Notes under the pieces: generated by a model
What the model was told of the DNA's origin: nothing
Database searches by the model: none
Seen by the model: the letters and a program-made list of their open reading frames with translations, nothing else
Position numbers and translations under genes: made by a program
Shown: piece by piece, positions 8,292 through 17,345 of the stretch
Layout of the letters: each line of letters begins with the position of its first letter
How positions within the stretch are numbered: the first letter of the stretch is position 1
NCBI RefSeq assembly: GCF_002890895.1
Contig: NZ_POUL01000006.1
Span: 1-64,000 of the forward strand
Length of the DNA stretch: 64,000 nt
From: Stutzerimonas stutzeri
GTDB taxonomy: Bacteria; Pseudomonadota; Gammaproteobacteria; Pseudomonadales; Pseudomonadaceae
Reading direction: 5' to 3'

Positions 8292-10604
8292 CTATGGCAA
8301 CCAGCCACGAACCCAATCCATAACCGATTCAGCCGGGGCCTGGATTCCGCAGCCAGGACCCGGAGCAGGCTCGCTTCCGCGGATATAAGGCATCTGTACG
8401 GCGCCCGGGCAATTTTCCAGCGTCCCCTCTCCGGTCCGTGCATCGACCCAGGCCATGGACACATTATCCGGCACGGGCATCTGCAGCGGTAATGGGTCGG
8501 CACGACGCATGAAGTCCGCCCATACCTGCAACGCGCCTGTGGCACCGGTTAACGAAGTTTTGCCGTTGTCATCGCGCCCCAACCAGACCACTGCGAGCAG
8601 ATCCTGACTGAAGCCTGCAAACCAGCTGTCACGTGAATCGTTGGTGGTACCGGTCTTGCCTGCCAGTGCCAGCGATTTAGGAACCTGATTGTAGACAGAA
8701 CGCCCAGTCCCCTCGACCATCGTTCGCTGCATGGCATATTGGGTCAGGTAAATAGCGCCAGGATCGAATCGCTGTTCGATCTTGAACGGATAGCGGCTAA
8801 GGGGTTCGCCATCGGCCGCAACGACACTGCGGATGGCCCGCAACGGAGTATTGAAGCCGCCACTGGCGATCGTCTGGTAGACGCCGGCGACTTCGATAGG
8901 GCGCAATCCGCCCGCCCCCAGCAACATCGACGGATAAGCCGGCCAATCGGGCGAAGCGCCCAAGCGCGCCAGCGTCTTTAGCACATGCGGCACGCCTAGA
9001 TCCAAACCAAGCCGCGCGGTCGACAGGTTGTAGGAATTCGCCAGGGCCTGATAGAGGTAGACCGTGCCATGAGCGGAACGCCCGTAATTCTGCGGCTTCC
9101 AAACCTTGCCGTCGGTACCTTTAACCGAAAACGGCTCATCCTCAAGCAGGCTGGTCAAGGTGTATTGGCTGGGCTTTTCAAGGGCAGCAAGATAGATCGC
9201 CGGCTTGATCAGCGACCCAATTGGCCGCGATGCATCCAGCGCCCGGTTGAAGCCGGCAAAGCCTGGATGACGACTGCCCAGCATGGCCTGCAGCTCGCCG
9301 GTTTCCGGGTTGGTGACCAGCATCGCGCCTTCTACGCCTTCGGCTGCCTTGCCCAGACGCTTCAGCGTATCGGTCATGGCCTTTTCAGCCTTGGATTGAA
9401 TGATCGGATCAAAGCTGGTGAAAACCCTCAGCCCTTCCTCAGTGAGGTCTTCGTCGCGATAGTCCTCTCGCAACTGCCGCTTTACCAAATCGAGAAACGC
9501 CGGGTATGAGCTGTCGGCCAGACTGCCACGCTGCGTCACGCCGAGCGGCGCCTGCCTCGCCTGAGCAGCTTCCTCGGGACTGACCACCTGCTGCTCAGCC
9601 AGCAGATCGATGATCAGATTGCGTCGTTCCATGGCGCGCTCAGGATGACGGCGAGGGTTGTAGTAGGTCGGCCCCTTGACCATGCCGACCAACAGGGCCA
9701 CGTGCTGCAGTTTTAGCTCTGCGAGTGGCCGTCCAAAGAAGTACTGGCTTGCCAAACCGAAGCCATGAATGGCGCGACGACCGTCCTGACCAAGAAAGAC
9801 CTCGTTCAGATAGGCCTCGAGAATCTCCGGCTTGTCGTAGTGGAGTTCAAGCAGCACCGCCATCATGGCTTCGGTAGCCTTGCGGCTGAGACTGCGCTCG
9901 TTGGTGAGATAGAAATTCTTCACCAATTGCTGCGTCAGTGTGCTGCCTCCCTGACGCACCTCCCCGGCGGTAAGGTTGACCCATACGGCACGCGCAATGG
10001 ACTTAGGCGACACGCCAAAATGATCAAAGAACTCCCGATCTTCGACCGCGACCAGTGTTTCCACCAGATACGGCGGCACTTGATCGAGCTTGATCAGAAT
10101 CCGGTCTTCGTTGTGCGCAGGGTAAAGCCCACCCACGACCAATGGCTCCAGCCGCGCCACCGGCAGCTCGCCGCCGTCCATGCGTGCCAGTCCCGCAACG
10201 AAGTCCCCGGAAAAACGCACCCGGATACGCTGAGACTCTTCTGCGCCCTCATAAAAGCGGAAGCCTCGTGTATGCATTTCAACCGCGTTACTGGCGACCG
10301 AAACAGTTCCTGGCCCACTCACCGATTTTTCTCGGCGGTAGCCCAACGCATCGACCTCGGTGAGAAAGTCATCCTTATCGAGTTTTTGCCCGACAAACAA
10401 TTCCAGCGGCCGGGCATAGACCGTCGCAGGAATCGTCCAGCGCTTGCCAGAGAATTTCTCCTGCACCACGGCATCGAGATACACCGCAACACCGGCCAGC
10501 AGCACCAGCGCAACGATGGAAAGTTTGATAATCCAGCCTAGCCATGGGCGAGAGGCACCGGAACGGCGTCTGGAGCGGGAACGAGACGAGCGTGATTTAG
10601 TCAT
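8292..10604 (-). CDS. mrcB: Penicillin-binding protein 1B (bifunctional transglycosylase/transpeptidase)
   Basis: Class A PBP that polymerises lipid II and cross-links peptidoglycan at the inner membrane. The 770-aa product has a basic cytoplasmic tail, a single TM helix (about 24-45), a UB2H-like domain and a GT51 glycosyltransferase domain with catalytic Glu in EDREFFDHFG. The transpeptidase domain has SLIK (catalytic Ser, in PIGSLIKP), SYN and KTGT motifs. Length is normal for PBP1B. It is the first gene of the unit with the TPR lipoprotein and yqcC; the upstream gap to the divergent kinase gene must hold its promoter, which I could not define. Confidence 0.96.
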   Translation of the reverse strand: MTKSRSSRSRSRRRSGASRPWLGWIIKLSIVALVLLAGVAVYLDAVVQEKFSGKRWTIPATVYARPLELFVGQKLDKDDFLTEVDALGYRREKSVSGPGTVSVASNAVEMHTRGFRFYEGAEESQRIRVRFSGDFVAGLARMDGGELPVARLEPLVVGGLYPAHNEDRILIKLDQVPPYLVETLVAVEDREFFDHFGVSPKSIARAVWVNLTAGEVRQGGSTLTQQLVKNFYLTNERSLSRKATEAMMAVLLELHYDKPEILEAYLNEVFLGQDGRRAIHGFGLASQYFFGRPLAELKLQHVALLVGMVKGPTYYNPRRHPERAMERRNLIIDLLAEQQVVSPEEAAQARQAPLGVTQRGSLADSSYPAFLDLVKRQLREDYRDEDLTEEGLRVFTSFDPIIQSKAEKAMTDTLKRLGKAAEGVEGAMLVTNPETGELQAMLGSRHPGFAGFNRALDASRPIGSLIKPAIYLAALEKPSQYTLTSLLEDEPFSVKGTDGKVWKPQNYGRSAHGTVYLYQALANSYNLSTARLGLDLGVPHVLKTLARLGASPDWPAYPSMLLGAGGLRPIEVAGVYQTIASGGFNTPLRAIRSVVAADGEPLSRYPFKIEQRFDPGAIYLTQYAMQRTMVEGTGRSVYNQVPKSLALAGKTGTTNDSRDSWFAGFSQDLLAVVWLGRDDNGKTSLTGATGALQVWADFMRRADPLPLQMPVPDNVSMAWVDARTGEGTLENCPGAVQMPYIRGSEPAPGPGCGIQAPAESVMDWVRGWLP

Positions 10605-10757
10605 GGCGGCGCATTATACGCACTTTGATTTGCGCCGAAGACGGCCTCTTGGCGGTTTGCACGCTTACCGTGGATGGACATAATGGAGCGTTTCCGACTG
10701 TGTGAACTGTCTCCCAAGTGCTCACACACCCGTCCAACAAACCTACAAGGAGTGACC

Positions 10758-12320
10758 GTGAGCCAAGCACTGATTGCTGCACTGCAGAATCCAGCCCTGT
10801 ACCCTCACCCGGTCGACGGCTTCAAAGTCATCGAGACCCATATTTCCTGGGTCATCCTTACCGGAACGTACGCCTACAAGATGAAGAAACCGGTTGATTT
10901 CGGCTTCCTCAATTTCACCGACCTCTCGGCTCGCAAACATTACTGCGAGGAAGAGTTGCGCCTGAACCAGCGCATGGCGCCAGAACTGTATCTTCAGGTC
11001 CTGCCTGTCACCGGCAGCGTCGAGCAACCGGAGATCGGCGGGAATGGCGAGCCAATCGAATACCTGTTGCAGATGCGCGAGTTTCCACAAACGCAACTGA
11101 TGGCAGAGGTACAGGCCCGGGGTGAGCTGACGGACAATCACATCGACGCCCTCGCCAAGCAAATCGCCGAGTTCCACCTGAGCATCCCTCAGGTGGCTGC
11201 GGATCATGCGCTGAACAGCGCCGATGGGATCGTCGCGCCGATGCGGCAGAACTTCGAACAGATTCGTCCGTTGCTCACCGAACAAGCAGACCTGCAGCAA
11301 CTCGACGCCCTGCTGGACTGGACCGAAACCAGCATCGCCCGCCTGCAGCCCTTGCTCGAGCAGCGCAGCCAGCAAGGTTTCATCCGCGAATGCCACGGCG
11401 ACCTGCATTTGGGCAACGCTACGATCATCGAAGACAAGGTAGTGCTGTTCGACTGCATCGAATTCAACGAGCCATTTCGCCTGATCGACATCGCTTCCGA
11501 CGCAGCTTTTCTGGCGATGGACCTGGAAGATCGTGGTTTGAAGTGTCAGGCACGGCGCTTTATCAACGGCTGGCTGGAACGCACCGGAGACTATGCCGCG
11601 CTGCAGTTGCTCAACCTCTATAAGGCGTATCGCGCGCTTGTTCGGGCCAAGGTAAGCCTGTTCCGATTGCATCAGGAAGAAGACGCCGTTCAGCGCCGGA
11701 TCGTCCTGCGCCAGCATCGCAGCTACGCCAATCTGGCCGAAAGTTATAGCGCCATTCCATCCCGCTTCCTTGCCATCACCCACGGCGTATCGGCGGTCGG
11801 CAAGAGCCAGGTTGCGCTGCGCCTGGTCGAGGCTCTGGGAGCGATCAGGATTCGTTCGGATGTTGAACGCAAACGACTCTATGGCCAGCAGCCAGAGTCA
11901 CAGGCTTCTGAGCTAAACGCCGGCATTTACGATGCCGAGGCCGGCGATGCGACCTATCAGCGACTGCACTCGCTGGCTGAGAACGCGCTTAGCGCAGGCT
12001 TCTCGGTGGTGATCGACGCCACCTATCTCAGACATCAGTATCGCCAAGCCGCCTGGCAGGTCGCAGAGTCGACCGGTGTGCCCTTTATAATTCTCAGCTG
12101 CGAGGCGCCTGACGCAGTCATCGAACAGTGGCTCACCCAGCGCCAGGCTGAGGGTGGCGATCCGTCCGATGCCACACTGGCCGTAATCAAAGCACAACAG
12201 TCTTCTCGCGAGTCGCTGAGCGAGAGCGAGCAATTGCTCAACCGGCAGATCAGCACACCCGAGGCGGGAAGCCTCGACGCCTTGGTCAGTGACATTCGTC
12301 AACGCCTGCCGGGCCTCTGA
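10758..12320 (+). CDS. Fused aminoglycoside-phosphotransferase-like / P-loop ATPase protein
   Basis: 520-aa fusion of two ATP-using modules. The N-terminal part (about 1-330) resembles the APH/choline-kinase fold, with the catalytic signature HGDLHLGN followed by FDCIEFN (metal-binding Asp). The C-terminal part (about 335-520) is a P-loop kinase with Walker A GVSAVGKS and a D-containing strand (VVIDATYLR). Substrate unknown; such proteins are widespread in Pseudomonas and not proven resistance enzymes. GTG at 10758 follows AAGGAG by 5 nt, making the 28-codon upstream extension unlikely. Monocistronic by layout. Confidence 0.85.
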   Translation: MSQALIAALQNPALYPHPVDGFKVIETHISWVILTGTYAYKMKKPVDFGFLNFTDLSARKHYCEEELRLNQRMAPELYLQVLPVTGSVEQPEIGGNGEPIEYLLQMREFPQTQLMAEVQARGELTDNHIDALAKQIAEFHLSIPQVAADHALNSADGIVAPMRQNFEQIRPLLTEQADLQQLDALLDWTETSIARLQPLLEQRSQQGFIRECHGDLHLGNATIIEDKVVLFDCIEFNEPFRLIDIASDAAFLAMDLEDRGLKCQARRFINGWLERTGDYAALQLLNLYKAYRALVRAKVSLFRLHQEEDAVQRRIVLRQHRSYANLAESYSAIPSRFLAITHGVSAVGKSQVALRLVEALGAIRIRSDVERKRLYGQQPESQASELNAGIYDAEAGDATYQRLHSLAENALSAGFSVVIDATYLRHQYRQAAWQVAESTGVPFIILSCEAPDAVIEQWLTQRQAEGGDPSDATLAVIKAQQSSRESLSESEQLLNRQISTPEAGSLDALVSDIRQRLPGL

Positions 12321-12339
12321 CAACCGGGCTGACTGACAT

Positions 12340-12408
12340 CTGTACAGAAAAGTGTCATCCAGGCACCGCTGAGGGCAGAACCCGGCGGTGCTTCTATACT
12401 TGTACAGG
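12340..12408 (+). promoter_or_regulatory. Candidate promoter with paired TGTACA palindromes before the methyltransferase gene
   Basis: CTGTACAG (12340-12347) and TTGTACAGG (12400-12408) place two TGTACA palindromes exactly 60 bp apart. Between them lie a GCACCGC/GCGGTGC hairpin and CTATACT (12394-12400), which matches the sigma-S type -10. No good -35 is present, consistent with but not proving RpoS use. Confidence 0.35.
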
Positions 12409-12471
12409 TCTGTCAGCGGAAGTCGGCCATGCCTCACAGTGTTCTGCCTTTGACGCCGCTGGACCGTTGCC

Positions 12472-13224
12472 ATGGGTGACAGCGTCCAGCTCTTTTCAAT
12501 TCGTTCTGACGATTACGCGCAGTTCCGCCCAGCGTATCCCAACAGTCTATTCAATTGGCTCGCCGAACAGTGCTCGACGCCCCGCTGCGCGATTGACGTT
12601 GCGTCGGGCACGGGTCAGGCCGCGCGCGCACTAGCAAGCCATTTCGACCGAGTGGTGGCATGCGACGCCAGCATTGAGCAACTGACCGGCACTGCCGACT
12701 GGCGATCTGCGGAGCGATTTGCTGCGCAAGCCGAGCGCCTACCGCTGCGCGATGGTGTGGCCGACGTGATGGTGGTCGCACAAGCTTTGCACTGGTTCGC
12801 TACGCCGGCCTTCTTTGCCGAAGCAAAGCGGGTTTTGTCAACAGACGGTCTGTTCTGCGCCTGGTGCTACAGCTTGCTTCATATCGAACCGTCGCTGGAT
12901 GCGCTGATCGGGCAGCTGCATAGCGATACGCTTAGCGGTTACTGGCCCCAGGGACGCGCCAGCGTCGATGCCGGCTACCGAGACATTCAGGTGCCATTCG
13001 AAACTTTTCAACCTCCGGCATTCGCTATCGAAATCCACTGGAGCCTGCGACAGCTACTGGGCTATCTGCGTACTTGGTCGGCAGTGAAGCGGTGGCAGCA
13101 GACCCACGACCAAGACCCAGTCACTGAACTGGAATCTGAGTTCAAGCGCCTGTGGGGGAACCCAGAACGCGTACGCCGGGTTCGCTGGCCGCTTCATTTC
13201 CTCGCCGGCTACCCAGGCCGATAG
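12472..13224 (+). CDS. Class I SAM-dependent methyltransferase
   Basis: Cytoplasmic methyltransferase of unknown substrate. The 250-aa product has the Rossmann motif I VASGTGQAARALASHF (around residues 39-54), an acidic motif II end (VVACDAS) and a motif IV-like stretch (GVADVMVVAQALHWF). This resembles the methyltransferase type 11 (UbiE/BioC-like) group. The SAM-binding residues look intact. The start at 12472 has only a weak ribosome site. It lies 8 bp upstream of the TfoX-domain gene and is probably cotranscribed with it. No pathway can be read from the neighbours. Confidence 0.8.
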   Translation: MGDSVQLFSIRSDDYAQFRPAYPNSLFNWLAEQCSTPRCAIDVASGTGQAARALASHFDRVVACDASIEQLTGTADWRSAERFAAQAERLPLRDGVADVMVVAQALHWFATPAFFAEAKRVLSTDGLFCAWCYSLLHIEPSLDALIGQLHSDTLSGYWPQGRASVDAGYRDIQVPFETFQPPAFAIEIHWSLRQLLGYLRTWSAVKRWQQTHDQDPVTELESEFKRLWGNPERVRRVRWPLHFLAGYPGR

Positions 13225-13232
13225 GAGCAATC

Positions 13233-13505
13233 ATGCACGACGAGCTGTTGACCTTGAGGAATCTCGGCAAAACATCCGCGCAGTGGCTGCACGCCTCAGG
13301 CATCCACACGGCCGATGATCTGCGTCGGCTCGGCGCGGTCAGCGCTTACAGTGCGGTTAAATCCAGAGGCTTCAGCGCATCAAGAGTGCTGCTATACGCC
13401 ATCGAAGGCGCATTGCGTGACGTCAACTGGAAGGAACTGCCGGACACCCTGAAGACCGAGCTGAACCAGCACCTGGCCCGGCACGATTACCGAGACAAGA
13501 GCTAG
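13233..13505 (+). CDS. TfoX C-terminal domain protein
   Basis: Small 90-aa protein made of the TfoX/Sxy C-terminal domain alone, a helix-hairpin-helix-like fold (LRNLGKTSAQWLHASGIHTA... LRRLGAVSAYSAVK). The N-terminal TfoX domain seen in competence regulators is absent, so a competence role should not be assumed. ATG at 13233 follows TAGGAG by 6 nt; the frame is open 27 codons earlier but overlaps the methyltransferase gene. Probably cotranscribed with the upstream methyltransferase; a 13-bp hairpin follows. Confidence 0.82.
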   Translation: MHDELLTLRNLGKTSAQWLHASGIHTADDLRRLGAVSAYSAVKSRGFSASRVLLYAIEGALRDVNWKELPDTLKTELNQHLARHDYRDKS

Positions 13506-13515
13506 CTCACAATGC

Positions 13516-13546
13516 GCGCCGGACGAGATTTACTCTCGTCCGGCGC
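13516..13546. repeat. Perfect 13-bp hairpin after the TfoX-domain gene
   Basis: GCGCCGGACGAGA (13516-13528), a 5-nt loop, then its exact complement (13534-13546). It sits 11 bp past the TfoX-domain stop and 65 bp before cbpA. No T-run follows, so it may be a transcript-stabilising stem, a REP-like element or a partial terminator. Confidence 0.85.
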
Positions 13547-13610
13547 GGCCTTATGGTGAGCGCGCGCATCGCTCCAACTCAGTGAGCCCGCTTGTCCAAG
13601 GATTGCCGAC

Positions 13611-14408
13611 ATGTATCTACTCGGGGAACAACCGGCCTATGCCGATCAACTGATCAACCGCTTGCAGGGGATCCCCGCGCAACTGCTCGAAGGCCTCGCC
13701 CCCTCAGCACCTACTATCGAGATCAAGGGTTCCAACGACCTGGCGCAGGATCTACCCGAGCAGCACCTGTTCATCATCGACAGCGGGCTGCTGCATGCAC
13801 TGGTCGATGAAAGACCGCTGTTTTACATGCAGGAAGGCGACCTGCTTGGGCTGCGTCAAGGAATGGAACTGCCGCTTTGTCGTTACCGCAGCGAGGAAGC
13901 GATTCGCCTGATTCCCTATTCGCGCAGCGAGGTGTTTCGCCACATTCATACCGACCAGCGTCGTCAGGAACTTTATACCCAGTACCTGATTGGGCAGACG
14001 GCGCTGTTGTCAGACGCATTGGCGCGCCTTAAGCAACCCGAGATCCACCCCACAACCGGTTTCCAGCATTTTGCCGCGGGCGACGAGTTGATTCGCCAGG
14101 GGGACGATGCGGACAACGTGTTCATCATCATCGATGGCCACGCCGAGGCTTTTGTAGATGGCCAGAAGGTTGGCGACGTGCAGCGTGACGAGATTTTCGG
14201 GGCGATGGCCGTCTTCACTCAAGAGAAGCGCAGCGCGACCGTCGTCGCCACCGCCGCCTGTACCGTCATGCTTATTCCCAAGGATCAGTTTCTCGGCTTG
14301 ATGCAGAGCAACCCCAAGATTGCCCACAGCCTGATAGAAAGCATGGCCAGGCGCATCGACTTGCTGAATAAAGAGGTCACCCAGCTGCGCATGCCCCTTT
14401 CTGCCTAG
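13611..14408 (+). CDS. cbpA: Cyclic-nucleotide-binding domain protein, CbpA-like
   Basis: 265-aa protein whose C-terminal half (about 145-255) is a cyclic-nucleotide-binding beta-roll: ELIRQGDDADNVFIIIDG, then the phosphate-binding-cassette-like segment DEIFGAMAVFTQEKRSATVVA. The family Arg (R in KRSATV) is present. The N-terminal half is a second, degenerate roll. No DNA-binding HTH follows, so it is not a Crp-type regulator. It matches by type and position P. aeruginosa CbpA, a Vfr-controlled cAMP-binding protein, which also lies beside the prrF locus. AAGGA precedes the ATG. Confidence 0.82.
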   Translation: MYLLGEQPAYADQLINRLQGIPAQLLEGLAPSAPTIEIKGSNDLAQDLPEQHLFIIDSGLLHALVDERPLFYMQEGDLLGLRQGMELPLCRYRSEEAIRLIPYSRSEVFRHIHTDQRRQELYTQYLIGQTALLSDALARLKQPEIHPTTGFQHFAAGDELIRQGDDADNVFIIIDGHAEAFVDGQKVGDVQRDEIFGAMAVFTQEKRSATVVATAACTVMLIPKDQFLGLMQSNPKIAHSLIESMARRIDLLNKEVTQLRMPLSA

Positions 14409-14458
14409 CGCCAAGAGACCCCGACGAAAGCCGAGAAGATTTTATTTGAATTCCCCTA

Positions 14459-14486
14459 TTGACCAATGAATGAGAATTGTTATTAT
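14459..14486 (+). promoter_or_regulatory. Promoter and Fur box of the PrrF-like sRNA
   Basis: -35 TTGACC (14459-14464), a 16-bp spacer and -10 TATTAT (14481-14486). A Fur box overlaps spacer and -10: 14469-14484 agrees with the core of the 19-bp Fur consensus at 12 of 16 positions. Binding of Fe-Fur there would block transcription when iron is sufficient. Confidence 0.85.
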
Positions 14487-14490
14487 TAGC

Positions 14491-14604
14491 ACCACTGGTC
14501 GCAAGATCAGCCGGTAAGCTGAAAGAACGGGCAGTCGGACTTTCAGGTTATCTCCTCATCAGGCTAATCACGGTTTTGACCCGGCTCTTGCCGGGTCTTT
14601 TTTT
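14491..14604 (+). ncRNA. prrF: PrrF-type iron-responsive small RNA
   Basis: About 114 nt from just after the Fur-controlled promoter to a perfect terminator. The body contains the segment I recognise from PrrF (AGTCGGACTTTCAGGTTATC then TCCTCATCAGGCTAATCACGG), which pairs with mRNAs of iron-containing proteins to spare iron, using Hfq. It lies between cbpA and the chaN/phuW-like gene, the same place as prrF1-prrF2 in P. aeruginosa. Only one copy is visible here, whereas P. aeruginosa has two in tandem. The 5' end is estimated from the -10. Confidence 0.87.
14578..14604 (+). terminator. Rho-independent terminator of the PrrF-like sRNA
   Basis: Perfect 8-bp stem GACCCGGC/GCCGGGTC with TCTT loop followed by seven T residues. 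Confidence 0.93.
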
Positions 14605-14645
14605 GTCCGCGCAAAAACATTGGCTCCGCGTAAGCGTTATGCCAA

Positions 14646-15530
14646 CTACTCGGTCGCTTTCTGAAGTCCGGCACAATGGTCCTGCTGCGGCTGAGCGGGG
14701 GTATACCAGACGAAATCTGCATGACCGGCGCGAACCACATCCTCCACCTCCGCAAGTATCAGTACACGGGTGGTCACTCGACCGTCATGGCTCTCAAGAT
14801 GCAGCGGCACGCCGAGATCTCGCCGGACGTGAAAAGCACCGGCCAACAACATCGCCGGCTTCGGCGCAGCATCCAGCTGGTCAGCCATTCGCTGGTCGCG
14901 CTGCTGCTGCACCGCCAGCATGGCAGGCAGCTGCGTCTCGGGCAGCATGCCGCAATGTGAAATCCGAATCTGCTCAAGCAAGGTCCGCTGCACCTCATTG
15001 TCAGCGGACGCACCGGTCAGCGTGGGTATACGGCGATAGACCCGCATGATCTCCGCTCTGTCGAGATTGGCCGACATCAACGGATACGGCTGCGCCAGCG
15101 CATGCCTGACCACCGGTGCGTACTGCTTCCAGTCCCAGCCGTTTTGCCAGTCCAGCGCAGCCGCCAGATCCGCCGGCCATTTCCCGCGGTCAATCAATGC
15201 CTTCACCTGCACAACATCATCCTGCTGATCCGGATTCAGCATTTCCAGCAACAGGCTGCCCTGACCCCGATGCTGCGCCAACGCCTGAAGAAGCCAGAGC
15301 TGCAGAGCATGATGGTCCGGGTTGTCATGTCGCTCTCCAACCAATACCTGATCGACCTTGGCCAGCTCGTCAATCAACCGTTTCGGCGAGATATGCTCGC
15401 CGCTTCGCAAATCGACAATCCGCCCCAGATCGGGATGTTCACGCCCCTCCGGGCTTTGCCAGGTCGGCAAGAGCGGCTGCGATTGGCAGGCAGTGAGCAG
15501 AAGCATGACGAGGAGCAATAGCAATCGCAT
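14646..15530 (-). CDS. ChaN family haem-binding lipoprotein (PhuW-like)
   Basis: 294-aa predicted lipoprotein with signal MRLLLLLVMLLLTAC (lipobox LTAC), followed by a ChaN domain (DUF399) with VLVGERHDNPDHH near residue 70. ChaN proteins dimerise around haem groups and are linked to iron uptake. ATG at 15530 has GAGGA 7 nt upstream; a 7-codon longer frame is less likely. It follows hmuV by 10 bp and ends the hmuU-hmuV-chaN unit, as phuW does in the phu locus of P. aeruginosa. Role in haem transfer is inferred. Confidence 0.87.
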   Translation of the reverse strand: MRLLLLLVMLLLTACQSQPLLPTWQSPEGREHPDLGRIVDLRSGEHISPKRLIDELAKVDQVLVGERHDNPDHHALQLWLLQALAQHRGQGSLLLEMLNPDQQDDVVQVKALIDRGKWPADLAAALDWQNGWDWKQYAPVVRHALAQPYPLMSANLDRAEIMRVYRRIPTLTGASADNEVQRTLLEQIRISHCGMLPETQLPAMLAVQQQRDQRMADQLDAAPKPAMLLAGAFHVRRDLGVPLHLESHDGRVTTRVLILAEVEDVVRAGHADFVWYTPAQPQQDHCAGLQKATE

Positions 15531-15540
15531 GGGGTAATCC

Positions 15541-16308
15541 TCAGCGGGCAATAACTAGCGGATGGCCTCGTTCCGGGTGTCGCTGGATCAGCACATCGAG
15601 ACCGAACACCGACTTCAGCGGGGCGGCCTGCAACACCTGCTCGGGCGTACCGCTCAGTTGCACATGTCCGTCAGCCATCAACAACAGGCGATCGCAGTAG
15701 CGCGCCGCAAGATTGAGATCATGCAGGATAACCAGTACCGCGCCGCCCAGCTCGGCAAACTGGCGAATCGCGTGCAAGGTGCTGTGCTGATGCTGCGGAT
15801 CGAGCATGGCTGTAGGCTCGTCGAGCAACAGTACCTGCCCGGTACGACCAGGCCAGAGCTGGGCGAACACCCGAGCGAGGTGCACGCGCTGCTGCTCGCC
15901 TCCGGACAGTGACAAGTAGCTCCGCTGCGCCAGATGCTGCGCATCTGCCGCACGAAGCGCAGCCGCCACGATCGTCCGGTCGGCTTCAAAACCCGTGTCA
16001 TGGGGTAAACGCCCCAGGCCAACCACTTCATCGACACGAAAACCAAAACTCAAGGTTGAGCTCTGCGGCAGTACTGCCAGGCAACGGGCGCGCTCGGGGC
16101 CATGCCAGTCGTGCAAAGGCTTCTGATGCAGCAGCACCTCGCCAGCGTTGAGAGGCAGCTCTCCACTCATCGCGCCAACCAAAGTGCTTTTACCTGCACC
16201 GTTTGGCCCCAGCACCCCTAGGACCTCGCCCTGTTCAAGCCTGACGTCAACGTCAACAAGAACGTTGGATGCTCCTCGCCGAACGCAGCCCCCCTGCAAA
16301 CTGAGCAT
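15541..16308 (-). CDS. hmuV: Haem ABC transporter ATP-binding protein
   Basis: Cytoplasmic ATPase powering haem import with permease HmuU. The 255-aa product has Walker [10 protein letters not shown], signature LSGGEQQRV, Walker [12 protein letters not shown] and the switch His in VILHDLNLA. The start ATG overlaps the hmuU stop as TGATG, so the two are translationally coupled. Similarity is to the HmuV/PhuV subgroup of FecE-like ATPases; cobalamin or siderophore import cannot be excluded from sequence alone, but the ChaN neighbour supports haem. Confidence 0.9.
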   Translation of the reverse strand: MLSLQGGCVRRGASNVLVDVDVRLEQGEVLGVLGPNGAGKSTLVGAMSGELPLNAGEVLLHQKPLHDWHGPERARCLAVLPQSSTLSFGFRVDEVVGLGRLPHDTGFEADRTIVAAALRAADAQHLAQRSYLSLSGGEQQRVHLARVFAQLWPGRTGQVLLLDEPTAMLDPQHQHSTLHAIRQFAELGGAVLVILHDLNLAARYCDRLLLMADGHVQLSGTPEQVLQAAPLKSVFGLDVLIQRHPERGHPLVIAR

Positions 16309-17345
16309 CAGTGAGGCTGCCGCAATAGCAGATAGAGAAAGAAAGGCGCACCCAGCAGCGCAGTGACAATCCCGATCGGCAGCTCCGCAGGCGCCAGCAT
16401 AAGCCGAGCAAGAAGATCGGCAAGGAGCAGCAGACTGCCCCCTGCCAACGCCGAAGCCGGTAACAGCAATCGGTGGTCGGGGCCAATCAGCAGCCTGACA
16501 AGATGGGGAACCACCAAACCAACAAACCCGATCATTCCTGCCGCCGCTACCGCTGCGCCGACGCTGAGTGCCGTGCAGAACACCAGCTCGCGCTTGAGGC
16601 GCTCGACATCAAAGCCCAGATGACGCGCCTCCGACTCACCCAACAAAAGAGCGTTTAGCGCCCGCGCCCGGCGAGGTAGCCAGAATGCCACGGCCGCTGT
16701 CACCAGCAAGAGTGGCCAGAGCCGTGCGTAGCTTGCGCCGTTAAGGCTGCCCAGATTCCAGAAGGTCAAGGTACGTAACGCATTGTCGTCAGCTACATAG
16801 GTGAAAAGCCCAATCACTGCGCCCGCCAGAGCAGTCAGCGCAATACCGGCGAGCAGCATCGTCGCGACATGGGTACGCCCATCCCGCCGACCGAGGCGAT
16901 AAACCATCCAAGTGACACCTAGGCCACCGAGAAATGCGCTGACCGACAACAGATAGGGCTCCAGCAAGGGAGAGATCCCGCCGACCAGCTCACCCCCGAC
17001 GATGGTGGCCGCGGCGCCTAGCGCGGCACCGCTTGAAACACCGACCAACCCGGGGTCGGCCAGTGGATTACGAAATAAACCCTGCATGGCGACGCCGGAC
17101 AACGCCAGCACCGCGCCCACGCTCAAGCCAAGCAAGGCGCGTGGCAATCTGATCTGCCCTAGGATCAGCACAGCCTGGTCGGCGCCCTCATCTCCCGTCG
17201 ATAAGCCAAACAGCTGCAATAGAGCTTGCAGGATGTCCACCAGCGGCAGATGGACCGGTCCAAGCGCCAGCGACAACCAGAAAGCGATCAGCCACACGAG
17301 GCCCAGCGAAAAAAACAAAGGGCGTGCAGATAGCACTGGGCTCAT
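16308..17345 (-). CDS. hmuU: Haem ABC transporter permease (FecCD family)
   Basis: Inner-membrane permease with about ten hydrophobic helices and FecCD-family sequence ([23 protein letters not shown], then [17 protein letters not shown] near the C-terminus). The 345-aa product from ATG 17345 is typical; a TTG one codon earlier is possible. First gene of hmuU-hmuV-chaN. Upstream, where phuT (periplasmic binding protein), phuS and phuR would be expected, there is instead a divergent Rieske gene, and I see no Fur box in the 131-bp gap. Confidence 0.9.
   Translation of the reverse strand: MSPVLSARPLFFSLGLVWLIAFWLSLALGPVHLPLVDILQALLQLFGLSTGDEGADQAVLILGQIRLPRALLGLSVGAVLALSGVAMQGLFRNPLADPGLVGVSSGAALGAAATIVGGELVGGISPLLEPYLLSVSAFLGGLGVTWMVYRLGRRDGRTHVATMLLAGIALTALAGAVIGLFTYVADDNALRTLTFWNLGSLNGASYARLWPLLLVTAAVAFWLPRRARALNALLLGESEARHLGFDVERLKRELVFCTALSVGAAVAAAGMIGFVGLVVPHLVRLLIGPDHRLLLPASALAGGSLLLLADLLARLMLAPAELPIGIVTALLGAPFFLYLLLRQPH

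Noticed and set aside
10743-11783. 346-aa ORF antisense to the kinase-like fusion gene
   Set aside because: The plus-strand product has two sets of intact kinase motifs and a good ribosome site.
14477-15049. 190-aa plus-strand ORF starting in the PrrF region
   Set aside because: It reads through the sRNA terminator and then antisense to the chaN gene; composition is not protein-like.
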